A stretch of 64,000 nucleotides of DNA from Draconibacterium sp. (GTDB lineage Bacteria; Bacteroidota; Bacteroidia; Bacteroidales; Prolixibacteraceae), in assembly GCA_011620585.1 (NCBI GenBank), contig WOYV01000108.1, positions 92,246 to 156,245 of the forward strand, in the 5' to 3' direction. The notes under the pieces are model-generated. The model worked only from the letters and a program-made list of their open reading frames with translations. It was not told where the DNA came from and ran no database searches. The translations under genes and the position numbers were made by a program. Below, piece by piece: positions 8,989 through 19,200 of this stretch. Numbering within the stretch: the stretch's first letter is position 1; every line of letters starts with the position of its first letter.

Positions 8989-11964
8989 ATGGATCTCGAA
9001 AATATTTCTCTGATAAATCTTTACAGAAAGCGAAAAACCGACCGTGATATTTTCCAGGAACTTATGCCTACCAAGGTAAAGGAAGTGTTGCTGATTGCCA
9101 CACTTTACGATTCGTATTCGATTGTACGGGAAGGCCAGTTCAGTGATAAAATTTTTGGCGAATACCTGCAATTGAATTTGTACGCTGCCCCGCGCTTTAC
9201 AAGCGTAAATACCATGGAAGATGCGCTAATGACACTCGAACATATCGATTTCGATCTCATCATAGTAATGGCTGGCGTCGATAAGGATTCACCGATCGTA
9301 ACTGCCCGTGCTATTCGCGAGATGCGTCCGAGAGTACCGCTACTTTTACTGGTTAACAACAACGCCGATTTACGCTTCTTCCAGACCGAACGCAGAAACC
9401 TCAATTTTATCGACCGGATTTTTGTGTGGAATGGAAATTCCAATGTATTTATGGCGATGATAAAATACGTGGAAGACATCAGCAACGTGGCACGCGACAC
9501 ACAAAACGGGAATGTACGGGTTATTTTATTGGTCGAAGATTCAATACAATATTATTCGCGGTATCTGCCGGTTTTGTATACCACGGTGATGACACAAACA
9601 CAGGCTTTGATTAAGGAAGATACCAAAGACGAATTACACAAAATACTACGAATGCGGGCACGCCCGAAAGTTATTTTGGTAGATACTTACGAAGAAGCGG
9701 TTCGCTTTATCAATAGTTATCGCCGGTACATATTGTGTGTGATCTCTGATGTAAAATTCGAGAAAGATGGTGTGGAAAACGAAGACGCGGGAATCGAACT
9801 GTTAAAGTTTACCAAAAATACGCGAAAGTTCCCGATCCCGCTGCTCTTGCAGTCGCACGATATTTCGAATGCACAACGTGCCCGCGAGATTGGTGCCGAC
9901 TTCATCAATAAAAATTCAGAGAGTCTTTCGATGGATGTGCTGAATTTTCTGTACCGCAGGCTGGGTTTCGGAAACTTCGTGTTTAAGGGAATGGACGGTC
10001 TGCCGATAACCGAAGCCCGAAACCTGAATGAATTCCAGGAGAAATTTAAGGACATTCCTGACGGCGCTTTGCAATATCACGGAAGCCGCAATTCGTTTTC
10101 CACCTGGTTAATGGCACGTGGTGAGATTAACATGGCCGAACGGCTGATGCCTTTGCAGATGTCGGATTTTGATTCGCCGGAAGAGCTCCGGCAGTTTTGC
10201 CTGAACGTATTTCAAACGGTTCGTTTTGAAAAACTGCGCGGTACCATCGTAAATTTCGATCCAAAGTTTGTGAATTCCAACCGTTATATCGTCCGGATGG
10301 CAAAAGGTTCACTTGGCGGAAAGGGGAGAGGTATCGCTTTTATCTGTCATTTTATCGAGAACATCGATTTTCGTAAAATAATAACCAATCTGAATATACG
10401 AATACCGTCTACTGCTGTTATTGGTGCGCTCGAGTTCGATAAGTTTGTGGAAATGAATAATCTGTACGAGGATATTTATTCACTTAACGATTATAACGCC
10501 ATCCGGCAACATTTTCTCGAATCTGAATTTGATGAGAAGATAAAACATCGGCTCATCGAATTTCTGAAAGTGATGGACCGACCGCTTGCCGTTCGATCAT
10601 CGGGTTTGTTCGAAGATTCTCTGCTGCAACCTTTTTCGGGTGTTTATTCCACATTCCTGATACCAAATAACCACGAAGACCTGATGGTGCGTTACCAGCA
10701 GCTCGAAACAGCCATCAAGTTGGTGTATTCAAGCATTTTTACAGATTCAGCACAGGCATATTTCGATGCCGTGAATTACAAAATCGAAGAAGAAAAAATG
10801 GCTGTGGTAATCCAGGAAGTGGTGGGACACAATTATAATGAGAAGTTTTATCCCACTCTGTCGGGCGTGGCACAATCATATAATTATTACCCGATTTCGT
10901 ACATGGAGCCTGACGATGGTTTTTCGGTGGCAGCAGTTGGTTTGGGGATGTACGTGGTGGGTGGTGAGAACTCGTTCCGTTTCTGTCCTAAATACCCGCA
11001 CCTGAATGCCACCGCCTTAAAAGATCAGTTACGCGATACCCAAAAAGAGTTTTACGCCATCGACATGTCGCGAAAGGAATTCGACCTCCTGGAAGATGGA
11101 GAAGATGCGGCTATTAAAAAGTACCGGATAAAACAAGCCGAGCAGGACGGGACGCTCGAACACTCTGCTTCGACCTACATTATGGAAAACGATGACATGA
11201 TACCGGGCGTCCAGGGACCCGGGCCCAAGGTGGTTGATTTTGCCAACATTCTAAAGTACAATCACCTGCCATTGGCCGATGCTTTGCAACTTTTATTGAA
11301 ACTTTTTAAAGAAGCGATGGGTTCGCCGGTGGAAATTGAATATGCCATCGATATCGAACCGGCTGAAAACGGCCTGCCCACGTTGTACCTGCTCCAGATT
11401 AAACCGCTGATAAGAATTGAGGAAAAGGTTGAAGTGGATATTAACTCAATTCCAAAGGATAACGTTTTTATGTATGCCGAACGCGGAATGGGTAATGGGA
11501 TAATCAGGGAAATACGAGATGTGGTGTATGTCGATCCGGAAAAATTCGACCGGATGAAAACCAAACAAATGGCGCAGGAAATTACCTGGATCAACCATAA
11601 ACTCGATGCCGAAAACACCGGTTACATTTTGATCGGGCCGGGACGCTGGGGGTCGCGAGACCCGTACACCGGAATTCCCGTGTTGTGGTCGGGCATTTCA
11701 CGGGCCAGGATCATTGTTGAAATCGGCTTACCTGATTTTCCGCTCGACGGCTCGCTGGGCTCACACTTCTTCCACAATGTAACGTCGATGAATGTGGGCT
11801 ACTTTTCGGTACCCCATAAATCGCGAAATTCTGCTCTAAAGATGGAAGCTCTCGCTCAGCAGACCTTGCTCCACGAAACTGAGTTCATCAAACATGTTCG
11901 TTTCGATAAACCATTGAGCATTTTAATGGATGGACGCGACAGGAAGGCACTAATTCATTGTTAA
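8989..11964 (+). CDS. Tandem receiver-like domains fused to PEP/pyruvate-binding (ATP-grasp) domain
   Basis: A 991-residue cytosolic protein. Residues about 30-165 and 178-325 look like two receiver-like domains: the second has VILLVEDS, a possible phosphoacceptor in CVISDVKFEKDG, and a terminal Lys in GADFINKNS. After a linker, residues about 440-810 are the ATP-grasp fold of PEP synthase/PPDK N-termini (GSLGGKGRGIAF, AVRSSGLFEDSLLQPFSGVY, and YLLQIKPLIR). A further C-terminal region contains IGPGRWGSRDPYTGIPV. The swivelling phosphohistidine domain and the PEP-binding TIM barrel of true PEP synthases are missing, so it should not be called PEP synthase. Similar proteins are widespread in Bacteroidetes; function unknown, perhaps an ATP-dependent phosphotransfer sensor. 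Confidence 0.75.
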   Translation: MDLENISLINLYRKRKTDRDIFQELMPTKVKEVLLIATLYDSYSIVREGQFSDKIFGEYLQLNLYAAPRFTSVNTMEDALMTLEHIDFDLIIVMAGVDKDSPIVTARAIREMRPRVPLLLLVNNNADLRFFQTERRNLNFIDRIFVWNGNSNVFMAMIKYVEDISNVARDTQNGNVRVILLVEDSIQYYSRYLPVLYTTVMTQTQALIKEDTKDELHKILRMRARPKVILVDTYEEAVRFINSYRRYILCVISDVKFEKDGVENEDAGIELLKFTKNTRKFPIPLLLQSHDISNAQRAREIGADFINKNSESLSMDVLNFLYRRLGFGNFVFKGMDGLPITEARNLNEFQEKFKDIPDGALQYHGSRNSFSTWLMARGEINMAERLMPLQMSDFDSPEELRQFCLNVFQTVRFEKLRGTIVNFDPKFVNSNRYIVRMAKGSLGGKGRGIAFICHFIENIDFRKIITNLNIRIPSTAVIGALEFDKFVEMNNLYEDIYSLNDYNAIRQHFLESEFDEKIKHRLIEFLKVMDRPLAVRSSGLFEDSLLQPFSGVYSTFLIPNNHEDLMVRYQQLETAIKLVYSSIFTDSAQAYFDAVNYKIEEEKMAVVIQEVVGHNYNEKFYPTLSGVAQSYNYYPISYMEPDDGFSVAAVGLGMYVVGGENSFRFCPKYPHLNATALKDQLRDTQKEFYAIDMSRKEFDLLEDGEDAAIKKYRIKQAEQDGTLEHSASTYIMENDDMIPGVQGPGPKVVDFANILKYNHLPLADALQLLLKLFKEAMGSPVEIEYAIDIEPAENGLPTLYLLQIKPLIRIEEKVEVDINSIPKDNVFMYAERGMGNGIIREIRDVVYVDPEKFDRMKTKQMAQEITWINHKLDAENTGYILIGPGRWGSRDPYTGIPVLWSGISRARIIVEIGLPDFPLDGSLGSHFFHNVTSMNVGYFSVPHKSRNSALKMEALAQQTLLHETEFIKHVRFDKPLSILMDGRDRKALIHC

Positions 11965-12095
11965 AATTACGGTTTCGCCAACAGATTAAAAGCAGTCTTA
12001 TTTTGAATGATTTTAAATCGTAATAAATTGTGTTAACAAATACGTAAGCTGTTGTCAAAAAGGGTTACGGATCAATCTAAATTCAGTGAGAAAAT

Positions 12096-12103
12096 TATCT
12101 TTG
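12096..12103 (+). promoter_or_regulatory. Candidate -7 box for hppA
   Basis: TATCTTTG matches TAnnTTTG exactly, about 106 bases before the hppA start. No TTG is present at the expected -33 distance, so it is only a candidate. Confidence 0.4.
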
Positions 12104-12209
12104 TTTGCGGAAAATTTGAAAAAGCCGAACAACCAAAAAAGATTTTAAAGAATCGATATAATATCAATAAATCTAAACCGTAACTGAGGTTACATAAAAT
12201 TATCTACTT

Positions 12210-14504
12210 ATGAGTAATATTTTCTTATTGGTTCCAATTGCCTCCATACTGGCATTGGCTTTTGCCTGGTTTTTCTTCAAATCGATGATGAAGAATTCAG
12301 AAGGTACCGATCGGATGAAAGAAATTGCACAATACGTAAGAGAAGGTGCAATGGCTTATCTGAAGCGTCAGTACAAAGTAGTCGGAATTGTATTTGTTAT
12401 ACTTTTCGTATTGCTGGCCATTATGGCTTATTTTGGAGTTCAAAATCCATTTGTGCCGATTGCTTTTTTAACCGGTGGGTTTTTCTCAGGCTTGTGCGGA
12501 TTTTTAGGAATGAAAACAGCCACTTTTGCTTCGGCCAGAACAGCACACGGAGCTTCCCAGTCGCTAAATAAGGGACTGCAAATTGCATTTCGTAGTGGTG
12601 CAGTAATGGGTTTGGTAGTAGTAGGTTTTGCTTTGCTCGATATTGCCGCCTGGTACTGGTTCCTGAATACAATCGTTTTTTCTCCCGAACACATGTTAAA
12701 TGGATTTCATTTTGCAGGGTTAACTTTTGTGCATGAAAACACAAACGAAACTCAAAAATTAATTGAAATTACAACCACCATGTTAACCTTTGGAATGGGT
12801 GCTTCAACTCAGGCACTTTTTGCCCGTGTAGGTGGTGGTATATACACAAAAGCTGCCGATGTTGGCGCCGACCTCGTTGGTAAAGTAGAAGCCGGAATTC
12901 CTGAAGATGACCCACGTAACCCCGCAACCATTGCCGATAATGTTGGCGACAACGTTGGTGATGTGGCAGGTATGGGCGCCGACCTTTATGAAAGTTATGC
13001 AGGATCTATTTTAGCTACGGCTGCTTTAGGTGCTGCATTGCCAGCGCTTGCTTTATCTGATTTAAATATCGACCCGGTTAAGGCTGTTACTGCACCTATG
13101 ATTGTTGCAGCTATTGGTATAATTTTATCGATTGTTGGTATTTTTATGGTACGTACAAAAGAATCGGCTACACAGAAAAATTTATTGAATGCTTTGCTTA
13201 TTGGTACCGGAGGTAGTTCTTTGTTAATTCTTGTCGCAATGGCCGGTATGGCTTATGCAGGTTGGGTTACCTGGGGCGTATTTGGTTCAGTAGTGATTGG
13301 TTTGGCGGCCGGTGTAATTATCGGACAAGCTACCGAATATTTCACATCTGATGAATATAAACCGACAAGAGGTATTGCCAAACAGGCAAACCAGGGGCCT
13401 GCAACCACTATTATTGATGGCTTGGCAGTAGGTATGTATTCAACCTGGATTCCGGTAGTAACAATAGTTCTGGCAATTATGGGAGCATTTTGGGCAGCCG
13501 GTGGTGCAACTCATTTTGCAATGGGTGTTTACGGTATTGGTTTTGCTGCAGTGGGTATGCTTTCAACACTGGGTATTACACTGGCAACCGATGCTTTTGG
13601 TCCAATTGCTGATAACGCCGGCGGTAATGCTGAAATGGCTGAACTTCCAAAAGAAGTACGTGAACGTACAGATGCACTGGATATGTTAGGAAATACAACT
13701 GCTGCAACCGGAAAAGGTTTTGCCATTGGTTCGGCTGCTTTAACTGCCATGGCGCTTATTTCAGCTTACATGGAAGAAGTTAGACTTTGGTTTGGTAAAA
13801 TTGCCAAAGCAGGTGAAGGTTTTGTAACCAAAGGCGAATACGTTTTTTATAACGATATTGCTCCTGCTGTTCACGACGGTTTTAAAGCGGTGAAAATTTC
13901 AACCGCGTCGGTGAAAGATTTAGCAGCATCATACGATATTACGATTTTCAACCCGTTATTTTTAGGTGGTTTGTTCCTTGGATCGATGATGGCATTTGTA
14001 TTTAGCGCTATGACGATGAAAGCTGTTGGCCGCGCTGCCGGTGCAATGGTTGACGAAGTTCGTCGCCAGTTCCGCGAAATAAAAGGGATTATGGAAGGTA
14101 AAGCTACTCCGGAATATGCTAAATGTGTTGAGATTTCAACAAAAGGGGCACAAAAAGAAATGTTACTTCCTTCATTAGTCGCAATTATTGTTCCGGTAGT
14201 AGTTGGTGCTACAATGGGAGTTGCAGGTGTTATTGGATTGTTAGCTGGTGGTTTAACTTCTGGTTTTACTTTGGCTGTGTTTATGAACAACGCCGGTGGC
14301 GCCTGGGATAACGCTAAAAAATTCGTTGAAAAAGGAAATTATGGCGGTAAAGGAAGCGATGCCCACAAAGCAGCTGTTGTTGGCGACACTGTTGGCGATC
14401 CTTTTAAAGACACTTCCGGTCCTTCACTGAACATCCTGATCAAATTGATGACCATGGTTTCGGTTGTAATGGCGGGTTTAACGGTTACATTAAGCTTGTT
14501 GTAA
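12210..14504 (+). CDS. hppA: Membrane-bound proton/sodium-translocating pyrophosphatase
   Basis: Integral membrane pyrophosphatase that uses hydrolysis of PPi to pump H+ and/or Na+ across the inner membrane, saving energy from biosynthetic PPi. The 764 residues contain about 16 transmembrane helices, the substrate motif [20 protein letters not shown] near residue 217, the second acidic cluster [16 protein letters not shown], and the third [15 protein letters not shown]. The segment [19 protein letters not shown], with Ala rather than Lys after NTTA, marks the K+-dependent subfamily. Whether it pumps Na+, H+ or both cannot be decided by eye; related Bacteroides enzymes pump both. Confidence 0.95.
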   Translation: MSNIFLLVPIASILALAFAWFFFKSMMKNSEGTDRMKEIAQYVREGAMAYLKRQYKVVGIVFVILFVLLAIMAYFGVQNPFVPIAFLTGGFFSGLCGFLGMKTATFASARTAHGASQSLNKGLQIAFRSGAVMGLVVVGFALLDIAAWYWFLNTIVFSPEHMLNGFHFAGLTFVHENTNETQKLIEITTTMLTFGMGASTQALFARVGGGIYTKAADVGADLVGKVEAGIPEDDPRNPATIADNVGDNVGDVAGMGADLYESYAGSILATAALGAALPALALSDLNIDPVKAVTAPMIVAAIGIILSIVGIFMVRTKESATQKNLLNALLIGTGGSSLLILVAMAGMAYAGWVTWGVFGSVVIGLAAGVIIGQATEYFTSDEYKPTRGIAKQANQGPATTIIDGLAVGMYSTWIPVVTIVLAIMGAFWAAGGATHFAMGVYGIGFAAVGMLSTLGITLATDAFGPIADNAGGNAEMAELPKEVRERTDALDMLGNTTAATGKGFAIGSAALTAMALISAYMEEVRLWFGKIAKAGEGFVTKGEYVFYNDIAPAVHDGFKAVKISTASVKDLAASYDITIFNPLFLGGLFLGSMMAFVFSAMTMKAVGRAAGAMVDEVRRQFREIKGIMEGKATPEYAKCVEISTKGAQKEMLLPSLVAIIVPVVVGATMGVAGVIGLLAGGLTSGFTLAVFMNNAGGAWDNAKKFVEKGNYGGKGSDAHKAAVVGDTVGDPFKDTSGPSLNILIKLMTMVSVVMAGLTVTLSLL

Positions 14505-14582
14505 AAAGCCCCCCAACCTCCACGGGAGGAGGAGCTTTAATATAAATTTCCTTAAGTCATTTATTTTTGACTTGGGGCTTAA

Positions 14583-14615
14583 AAACCATCTGTTGCAAGG
14601 CAGATGGTTTTTTTG
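14583..14615 (+). terminator. Terminator of hppA
   Basis: AAACCATCTG and CAGATGGTTT form a perfect 10-bp stem followed by a T tract. A longer-range pair (AAGCCCC just after the hppA stop with GGGGCTT at 14574-14580) can form an upstream structure. Confidence 0.85.
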
Positions 14616-14762
14616 TTTTGCACCCTCAAAAAACCAAAGTTGGTCTTCGTTCCGTCTTTCGGCTAAAATATTTTTAAGAATTACTATATTTAACTTTCTT
14701 TCTTGAACAAAAAATTCAGTTTTTAGTTAAACTAACAAGTACAATCAATTAAAAAATAAGCT

Positions 14763-15776
14763 ATGGCAGATCTATCAACAACCTACATGGGCGTCAAACT
14801 AAAAAACCCACTTATTCTTGGAGCAAGCAACCTGGTTACCAAACCCGACGTGATCAAACAGATTGAGGAAGCGGGAATCGGGGCCATTGTATATCGTTCG
14901 CTTTTCGAAGAACAAATTCAGCTCGAAAATCTTCAGATGGACGAACAACTTTCGGAATACGAAAACCGCAACGCCGAAATGACAAGCCTTTTCCCCGGGC
15001 TCGAACACGCCGGCCCAAAAGAACACCTGTATAATGTTCAGAAACTGGTGAAGAGTGTGAACGTGCCCGTTTTTGCCAGCCTGAACGCCATTTACGAACC
15101 CAGTTGGGTAGAATATGCCAAAGAACTCGAAAAAACCGGGGTGGCCGGTTTGGAGATCAACCTTTACGCAGTTCCCGGTTATTTCGAAATGACTGGCGAA
15201 TCAATCGAAGACAAACAGGTACAGATTGTAAAAGCCGTTAAAAAAGCGGTAAGTATTCCGGTAAGCGTAAAAATCAGCCTGTTCTATACCAACCCATTGA
15301 ATTTTATTAAGAAAGTGGACGAAGCCGGGGCCGATGCTTATGTACTGTTCAATCGTTTCTTCCAACCCGAAATTGATATTGATAAGGAAGAATATTTTTA
15401 TCCCTGGGAACTGAGTAACCCGAAAGACCACATGGTGAGCCTGCGTTTTGCCGGTTTATTATACGGGAACCTGGAGGGAAGCATTTGTGTGAGCCGTGGA
15501 ATATACGATGCCAACGATGTGGTAAAAATGATCCTTGCCGGCGCCGACGTGGTGCAGATGGTAAGTACCATCTATCGTAATTCGCCATCGGTGGTATCCG
15601 AAATTCTGATGGATATGAATAAATGGATGGATGAGAAAGGCTACAAAACTTTGGCCGATTTTCGGGGTAAGCTTTCGCGCAAAAACATGAAAGATCCATA
15701 CACCTATCAGCGTGCGCAGTATGTTGATATCCTGATGCATTCGGAAAGCATTTTTAAAAAATATCCGATGGTTTAA
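14763..15776 (+). CDS. Dihydroorotate dehydrogenase-like flavoprotein
   Basis: A 337-residue TIM-barrel protein of the class 1 DHODH family: it opens TYMGVKLKNPLILGASNL, has FASLNAIYEPSW, SIPVSVKIS and the FMN-phosphate segment ADVVQMVSTIYRNSPSVVS. In the place where class 1 enzymes have a Cys- or Ser-containing active-site loop, this protein reads INLYAVPGYFEMTGES with no Cys, so oxidation of dihydroorotate by the usual mechanism is doubtful. It is unlinked to other pyrimidine genes. Best described as DHODH-like, substrate unknown. A terminator follows. Confidence 0.8.
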   Translation: MADLSTTYMGVKLKNPLILGASNLVTKPDVIKQIEEAGIGAIVYRSLFEEQIQLENLQMDEQLSEYENRNAEMTSLFPGLEHAGPKEHLYNVQKLVKSVNVPVFASLNAIYEPSWVEYAKELEKTGVAGLEINLYAVPGYFEMTGESIEDKQVQIVKAVKKAVSIPVSVKISLFYTNPLNFIKKVDEAGADAYVLFNRFFQPEIDIDKEEYFYPWELSNPKDHMVSLRFAGLLYGNLEGSICVSRGIYDANDVVKMILAGADVVQMVSTIYRNSPSVVSEILMDMNKWMDEKGYKTLADFRGKLSRKNMKDPYTYQRAQYVDILMHSESIFKKYPMV

Positions 15777-15804
15777 ATCATAAAATTATTCCTTAGTTAT
15801 ATTT

Positions 15805-15838
15805 AAAACAGGAGTCAGATTTGGCTCCTGTTTTTTTT
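15805..15838 (+). terminator. Terminator of the DHODH-like gene
   Basis: AAAACAGGAG and CTCCTGTTTT form a 10-bp stem followed by a long T run. Confidence 0.9.
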
Positions 15839-15849
15839 ATATAATTCGT

Positions 15850-16040
15850 ATATCCGAAATGATGCCACTAAATGCATTTTCAGATTAATAGAACTCTCCC
15901 TCATTCCCTCTCTTCGCGAAGAGAGGGACGATTGTGACGTAGTCGCAATCAGGGTGAGTTATGATTTTAAAAGTATGGCAATCACGGAAAACGTTTGATA
16001 TTGTGTACATTGAAAATTTTTGTGGCAATTAACCGGATAT
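15850..16040. mobile_element. MITE/REP-like dispersed element, copy 1
   Basis: A 191-bp noncoding element. The left end (15850-15868) ATATCCG-N7-GCCAC and the right end (16022-16040) GTGGC-N7-CGGATAT are imperfect 19-bp inverted repeats. The core holds a perfect 22-bp palindrome (15906-15927), a second hairpin GATTGTGAC/GTCGCAATC (15930-15950) and an enclosing stem AACTCTCCCT/AGGGTGAGTT (15892-15901 with 15951-15960), so it can fold into a three-way junction. A second copy lies at 41993-42221. No transposase is encoded, so any movement would need one supplied in trans. No clear target duplication was found. Confidence 0.75.
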
Positions 16041-16213
16041 GCATAATATACCATCATAATTATTTGTGTTGGAACAGGATTGTAATTTAGACTAATTCCA
16101 ACTTATTGTGTCAATAAAAAATATATCATAAGTGTGTTGGCAAGGTAAGCTACTATTCTGTGACTTATACGCAATTTCATTGGAATCAAATATTAATCTA
16201 AAAGTAAATAATT
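16041..16213. other. Intergenic region between repeat copy 1 and the T9SS gene
   Basis: AT-rich and noncoding. It should hold the promoter of the gene starting at 16214, but I see no exact TAnnTTTG match. Confidence 0.4.
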
Positions 16214-19200
16214 ATGAAGAAACTTTACCTATTGTTTTTAATGTCGGTTATTGCCTTTTTGGGGTTTGGGCAAAGAATTTATTGCGAAAGCGATATGCGT
16301 TTTTATGACGTAAACGAAGATATCGTTAAAAAATCAGCTACTATTTATCAGGGAAACAATACCTTATCTGAAATCACTTCATCGGGAGATACTGTTTGGG
16401 CCGGTGTGCAGAATAGTCCATATGTTGCTTCACAGACCAGAGGCTATTTTTTTCAAGCTCAGTCAACATTTAATATTGTTGCGGTTATGTGTGCAGAAGA
16501 GGGAAATCCTTCAGCCACCATGCAATCTGTTGAAATTGTTTCTTTTGGATCAAGTGTTCCAATAGCATATCCTGGTCCGGGATCGCCACATACTGTCCTT
16601 TTTTCAGCACTTAATGTGGCTTCAGGCTGGGTAGATTGTAACGTTGAACTGGTTCAGGGCAATTATTATGGAATTATTGGTGCTAAAAATGATCCAGGTG
16701 GTAGCACCATGTATAATTCTTATGGAAACGCACAAAATTTAGTAATTGATGGTATTTCAACTTATTGTGCCAGACTTGTTTTGCAGTCTCCATTATCAGC
16801 AGGCTCGCCTGCATCAGGTGAGTATATGACTGAACCAAGTTATGCCGTCATTGGAAGAGTCCACTTTATTACTGAATCTGGTTGCATCGACGATATTGTC
16901 CAGGACAACGACCCCGGTGAATGCGGAGCAGTTGTTACCTACGACCAACCAAGTGCCTGGGACACGGCAACCGTAACACAAATCGACGGAAGCAGTTTAA
17001 CCTCGGGCGATTTATTCCCCGTCGATACAACCATCCAGTCATACCGGATAGATTATGGTGGTGGCGATGTGGATACCTGCACGTTTTCTGTGATTGTTAA
17101 GGATGTGGAAGCGCCTGTGGCACTTTGCAAAGATATTACCTTGGAGCTTGATTCAACCGGCCATGCATCTTTAAGTTCAGGTTCGGGAGTTATTTATTTT
17201 GCTGGAACATTTGGAAATTCTGTTTGGAAATACGATGGTAATTCGGTGACAGAACTATATCATCCGGCTGCTTATGATACATATGGGCCAGTTGGTGTTA
17301 GGTTTGTGAAAGAAAATGACATGTTGTATTTTACCGGTGGAAATTACAGTGAAGTGTATTCCGCAAAAGCTGATGGTAGCGGTACTCCAGTAGCGCTGCC
17401 AAATTCACAATTTGGTAGTGAACATCACGATTTAGCAATCGATTATGCAAATGGCCGGTATTTTTTCGGAGCGAGTGGGGTTCATGTCGCTAATCTTGAT
17501 GGTTCAGGAACCGCAACCGACCTTTCAACATCATTTGACTGTGACGAAGTTCCTGGAATAGATTATGATCCTGTTGGGAAAAAGGTTTATTTTTCAAATC
17601 TTAGATACGGGTGTATTTCATCATTGAATGATGATGGAACCGATTACACTGTTCTTTTTGACGCAAGCGATGGAGTTGACAGACCGCGAGATGTGGCAAT
17701 TGATGTAGCAAATTCATTAATTTATTGGACGAATTTGACCACTGGTACAATCATGTCGGGTAATTTGGATGGCACCGGAACCCCCGTGGTATTATATACA
17801 GCTCTTCCTGTAGGATCTAATATTGGTACATTTGGTTTGTATTTATCGGGTTCAACTCTTTATTGGACAATCTTCAACGGCAATGATGATCCATATGATG
17901 ATAGAATTTACAAAGCTTCGGCCGATGGAAGTGGCACACCTGAATTGGTTGTGCAAGGTAGCTTTGGTGGCATAAGAGGTCTTTTTGTAGATGGAATTTC
18001 AATAAATAATGGTTCATCTGATAATTGCGGTTTGCTAAGTTTGGAATCAAGTAAAACCGATTTTACATATAGTGATATAGGAGATAATTTAGTTACTTTA
18101 ACCGTAACCGATGTTCACGGTAATGTTAGCACCTGTACTTCTATCGTAACGGTAACCGGCGATGTAATCCCACCAACTGTTTCGTGCCGTCCGTTAAAAG
18201 TGTACCTTGATCGTAGCGGCGCTTACACTTTAACCGGTGAAGATATCGCTTACATTGCCACAGGGACCACCGATGATGTTACTGCATTCGAAGATCTCGA
18301 CATTCAGGTTACACCCAACGTATTTGGTTGCGACTCGGTTGGCGAAGTAAGTGTGCTGGTTACCGCAACGGATGAGGCAGGGAATATAGACTCATGCGAA
18401 ACCGTTGTTACGGTTATCAACAAATTTGAAATTTCGCCTTTCCCGGTTAGCGACATCACTGTAGAGCTGCCTGAGGGAGTTTGTGAAACAAAAGTAGAAT
18501 ATCCTTACATTGGCTCTTTTACTCCCTGTGTTACCTTTACCCAGCTTGAAGGCCTGGGGCCGGCCGGACATTTCCCGGCAGGTGCAACTACCGAGGTTTG
18601 GCAAGCTATAAATACTTCGGGTGATACTTTGCTTATTTCATTTACTGTCACCGTAGTTGCTGTAGGAACAGAACCAACGCTCGCCGCCATCGACGATGTT
18701 GAAACAGATGAGGATACACCGGTAAGTGTTACTTTAACAGGAATTGGAAACGGTGGCGGATGTGATATGGATAGTGTAATACTTACCGTTTCTGGCTACG
18801 ATAATGCCTTGTTTGCCGAAGTAACGCTCAATTATGCAAATGGCGACACCACCGGGACCATTGATTTTATTCCAAACGAAAACCAATTTGGAACTTCCGG
18901 TATTACGGTTGAAGTAACCGATGGCGAGGGACTCGTAACAATGCAGTCGTTTACAGTAACTGTTATGCCGGTTAACGATGCCCCGATACTGGTTCAGCCT
19001 TTGCCGGATGTTACCTTAATTGCAAAAGATACCGTTGAAATAGATATCAGTAAGCAGTTGGGAACCATGTTCGATGATATTGACGACACTACCTTAACCA
19101 TTACAATTGATTTTAATGGGGATACTTTGCCATCGTGGATAGCGGTATCAGAGGATCAGTACCTGTACTCTTTGGTGGCAACACCTCTGCAGGCCGATAC

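Noticed and set aside
8989-11964. Annotation as phosphoenolpyruvate synthase
   Set aside because: The phosphohistidine and PEP-binding domains are absent; only the ATP-grasp part is shared.
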